From Vagococcus xieshaowenii (lineage in GTDB: Bacteria > Bacillota > Bacilli > Lactobacillales > Vagococcaceae), in contig NZ_CP038865.1 in NCBI RefSeq assembly GCF_004792515.1, forward strand, positions 1,682,501 through 1,746,500: a stretch of DNA of 64,000 nt, written 5' to 3'. Under the pieces are notes generated by a model, which saw nothing but the letters and a program-made list of their open reading frames with translations, had not been told where the DNA came from and searched no databases. This document shows positions 63,149 through 64,000 of the stretch, one piece after another (within the stretch, counting starts at the first letter, position 1; each line of letters starts with the position of its first letter). The translations under genes and the position numbers were made by a program.

Positions 63149-64000
63149 TTATCTATTGATTGAACGTGCTATCATTGAAGCAGTGTGTCTCATCCCTCTA
63201 ATTGCTTTACTGATTGCAAAAATATTTTCAACAGGTGCTACACCAGCATAACCGGCATCACCAATATGTTGAATGTCCACGCCACAAATTTTATTTTGAA
63301 TAGCAATTTGTTTAATAGTATCAGGGTCCGAACTTTCTTGACTAGTACCAATCGCACTTAAAACTAAGGTGTTTTTTGCATGGGCACATTTAACAATCGG
63401 CTTTAAATCTTCCATATCAAAACCTGGAACTGTTCCAACAGCTGGAACTAAGATAATATCTGCTCCTGCTTCAATAAACGCTTTTACTGTTTCTTCATCA
63501 ATAATTTTTTCAGTAGCTCCTGCGCCGTGCATCTTGCCGGCAATAATTAGACCAGAAAAGTTCTCTCTCGCTAATTTAATCGTTTTCAAAATTTCTTTGT
63601 TACTCACTCCTGTCCCGGGATTCCCCGTGAAACAAACAAAATCTAATTTTATTTTTTCAATCTCTTGAATAGTTCGAAGGCTCGCTTTTCTTCCTTCAAC
63701 AATCTCTAAACGTGTTTCTGCCATTTCAGTAGTTTCATCTACTGGTTCTAAGTTAACTCCAATTGGTCGCCCTACTAAATGATGTAAACTTTCAACGAAT
63801 GTTTGATCTGCCGCTGATAATCCATTGATAACTGGATTTAAAACATCAATCCCGTTTAATAAAATCATATCAGCACCAAAGGCACGTGCTAACTCTGCGT
63901 TAGTAATATCGTCTACAAAAGCTTCTCTAAATACAACATTTTCGGACATAATAACACGTCCTTCACTGGCACTAATACTTTGTTTCAATTCTTGTGCGCT
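63149..64000 (-). CDS. PTS-associated TIM-barrel-like protein (DUF7916-type), 5' end outside window
   Basis: The frame stays open to the right edge; 284 residues are visible and compared with the paralogue at 7404-8327 about 20 N-terminal residues are missing. Shared loops: ADMILLNGID, FVCFTGNPGTGVSN, GLIIAGKMHGAGA, ADIILVPAVGTVPG, LSAIGTSQESS and VDIQHIGDAGYAG. Immediately upstream of a IIC gene, 23 bp apart, so co-transcribed. The repeated pairing of this family with cellobiose-type PTS supports a metabolic link; reaction unknown. Confidence 0.78.
   Translation of the reverse strand, partial: SAQELKQSISASEGRVIMSENVVFREAFVDDITNAELARAFGADMILLNGIDVLNPVINGLSAADQTFVESLHHLVGRPIGVNLEPVDETTEMAETRLEIVEGRKASLRTIQEIEKIKLDFVCFTGNPGTGVSNKEILKTIKLARENFSGLIIAGKMHGAGATEKIIDEETVKAFIEAGADIILVPAVGTVPGFDMEDLKPIVKCAHAKNTLVLSAIGTSQESSDPDTIKQIAIQNKICGVDIQHIGDAGYAGVAPVENIFAISKAIRGMRHTASMIARSINR

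Overview
The window is a low-GC Firmicute chromosome segment with Lactobacillales character. The evidence is a GlnPQ transporter with tandem binding domains, rpoY-rnjA, an rpsT monocistron, a split ThrE exporter, lac/cellobiose-family PTS operons driven by a sigma54 activator of the LevR/CelR type, and a CIRCE-controlled groESL. The gene set best fits Enterococcaceae, for example a Vagococcus or Enterococcus relative. The genus is inferred from gene content, not proven.

Layout. 1-3300 is an accessory, decaying zone beside a tRNA-Arg(CCU). It holds an ISL3 transposase remnant, a surface protein with about 40 Glu-Pro-Thr triplets, and a gene broken by several frameshifts. 3466-15263 is a sugar-uptake region: two related PTS operons on the minus strand, each with the same 18-nt sigma54 -24/-12 promoter, each followed by a near-identical three-gene tail, plus the sigma54-dependent regulator. 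15301-24615 holds an RNA helicase, an oxidoreductase, GlnPQ and a heterodimeric ABC exporter. 24884-28191 (plus strand) holds rpoY-rnjA and the split threonine/serine exporter. 28203-40692 (minus strand) is housekeeping: an FtsW/RodA-type SEDS protein, the miaA-hflX-ynbB-like group, recA, cinA, ilvE and a phosphate transporter with its PhoU-like partner. 40954-43409 (plus strand) holds rpsT, a polysaccharide-deacetylase-like protein lacking its metal histidines, and a possible small-RNA region. 43447-51623 (minus strand) holds a ZIP transporter, thiT under a TPP riboswitch, holA, recQ and the comEA-comEB-comEC competence operon. 51737-58000 holds a TIM-barrel protein, an AA10 lytic polysaccharide monooxygenase with chitin-binding modules, an AraC regulator, a DUF1846 protein and galE. 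An IS200-like element lies at about 58.1-58.8 kb. groESL and a third PTS IIC with a TIM-barrel partner close the window.

How genes may work together. The LPMO, the three IIC permeases of the cellobiose/chitobiose type and the LevR-type activator suggest a bacterium using beta-linked oligosaccharides, possibly from chitin or cellulose. The substrates are not shown by sequence.

The most unusual non-coding signals are three. (1) A family of roughly 120-140-bp structured repeats, always in tandem pairs, starts at the stop codon of three different genes; flanking boxes are conserved while the hairpin cores differ in sequence but keep pairing. (2) Six terminators share one TGTGACA/TGTCACA stem. 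(3) The rpoY-rnjA leader contains two consecutive terminator-like hairpins.
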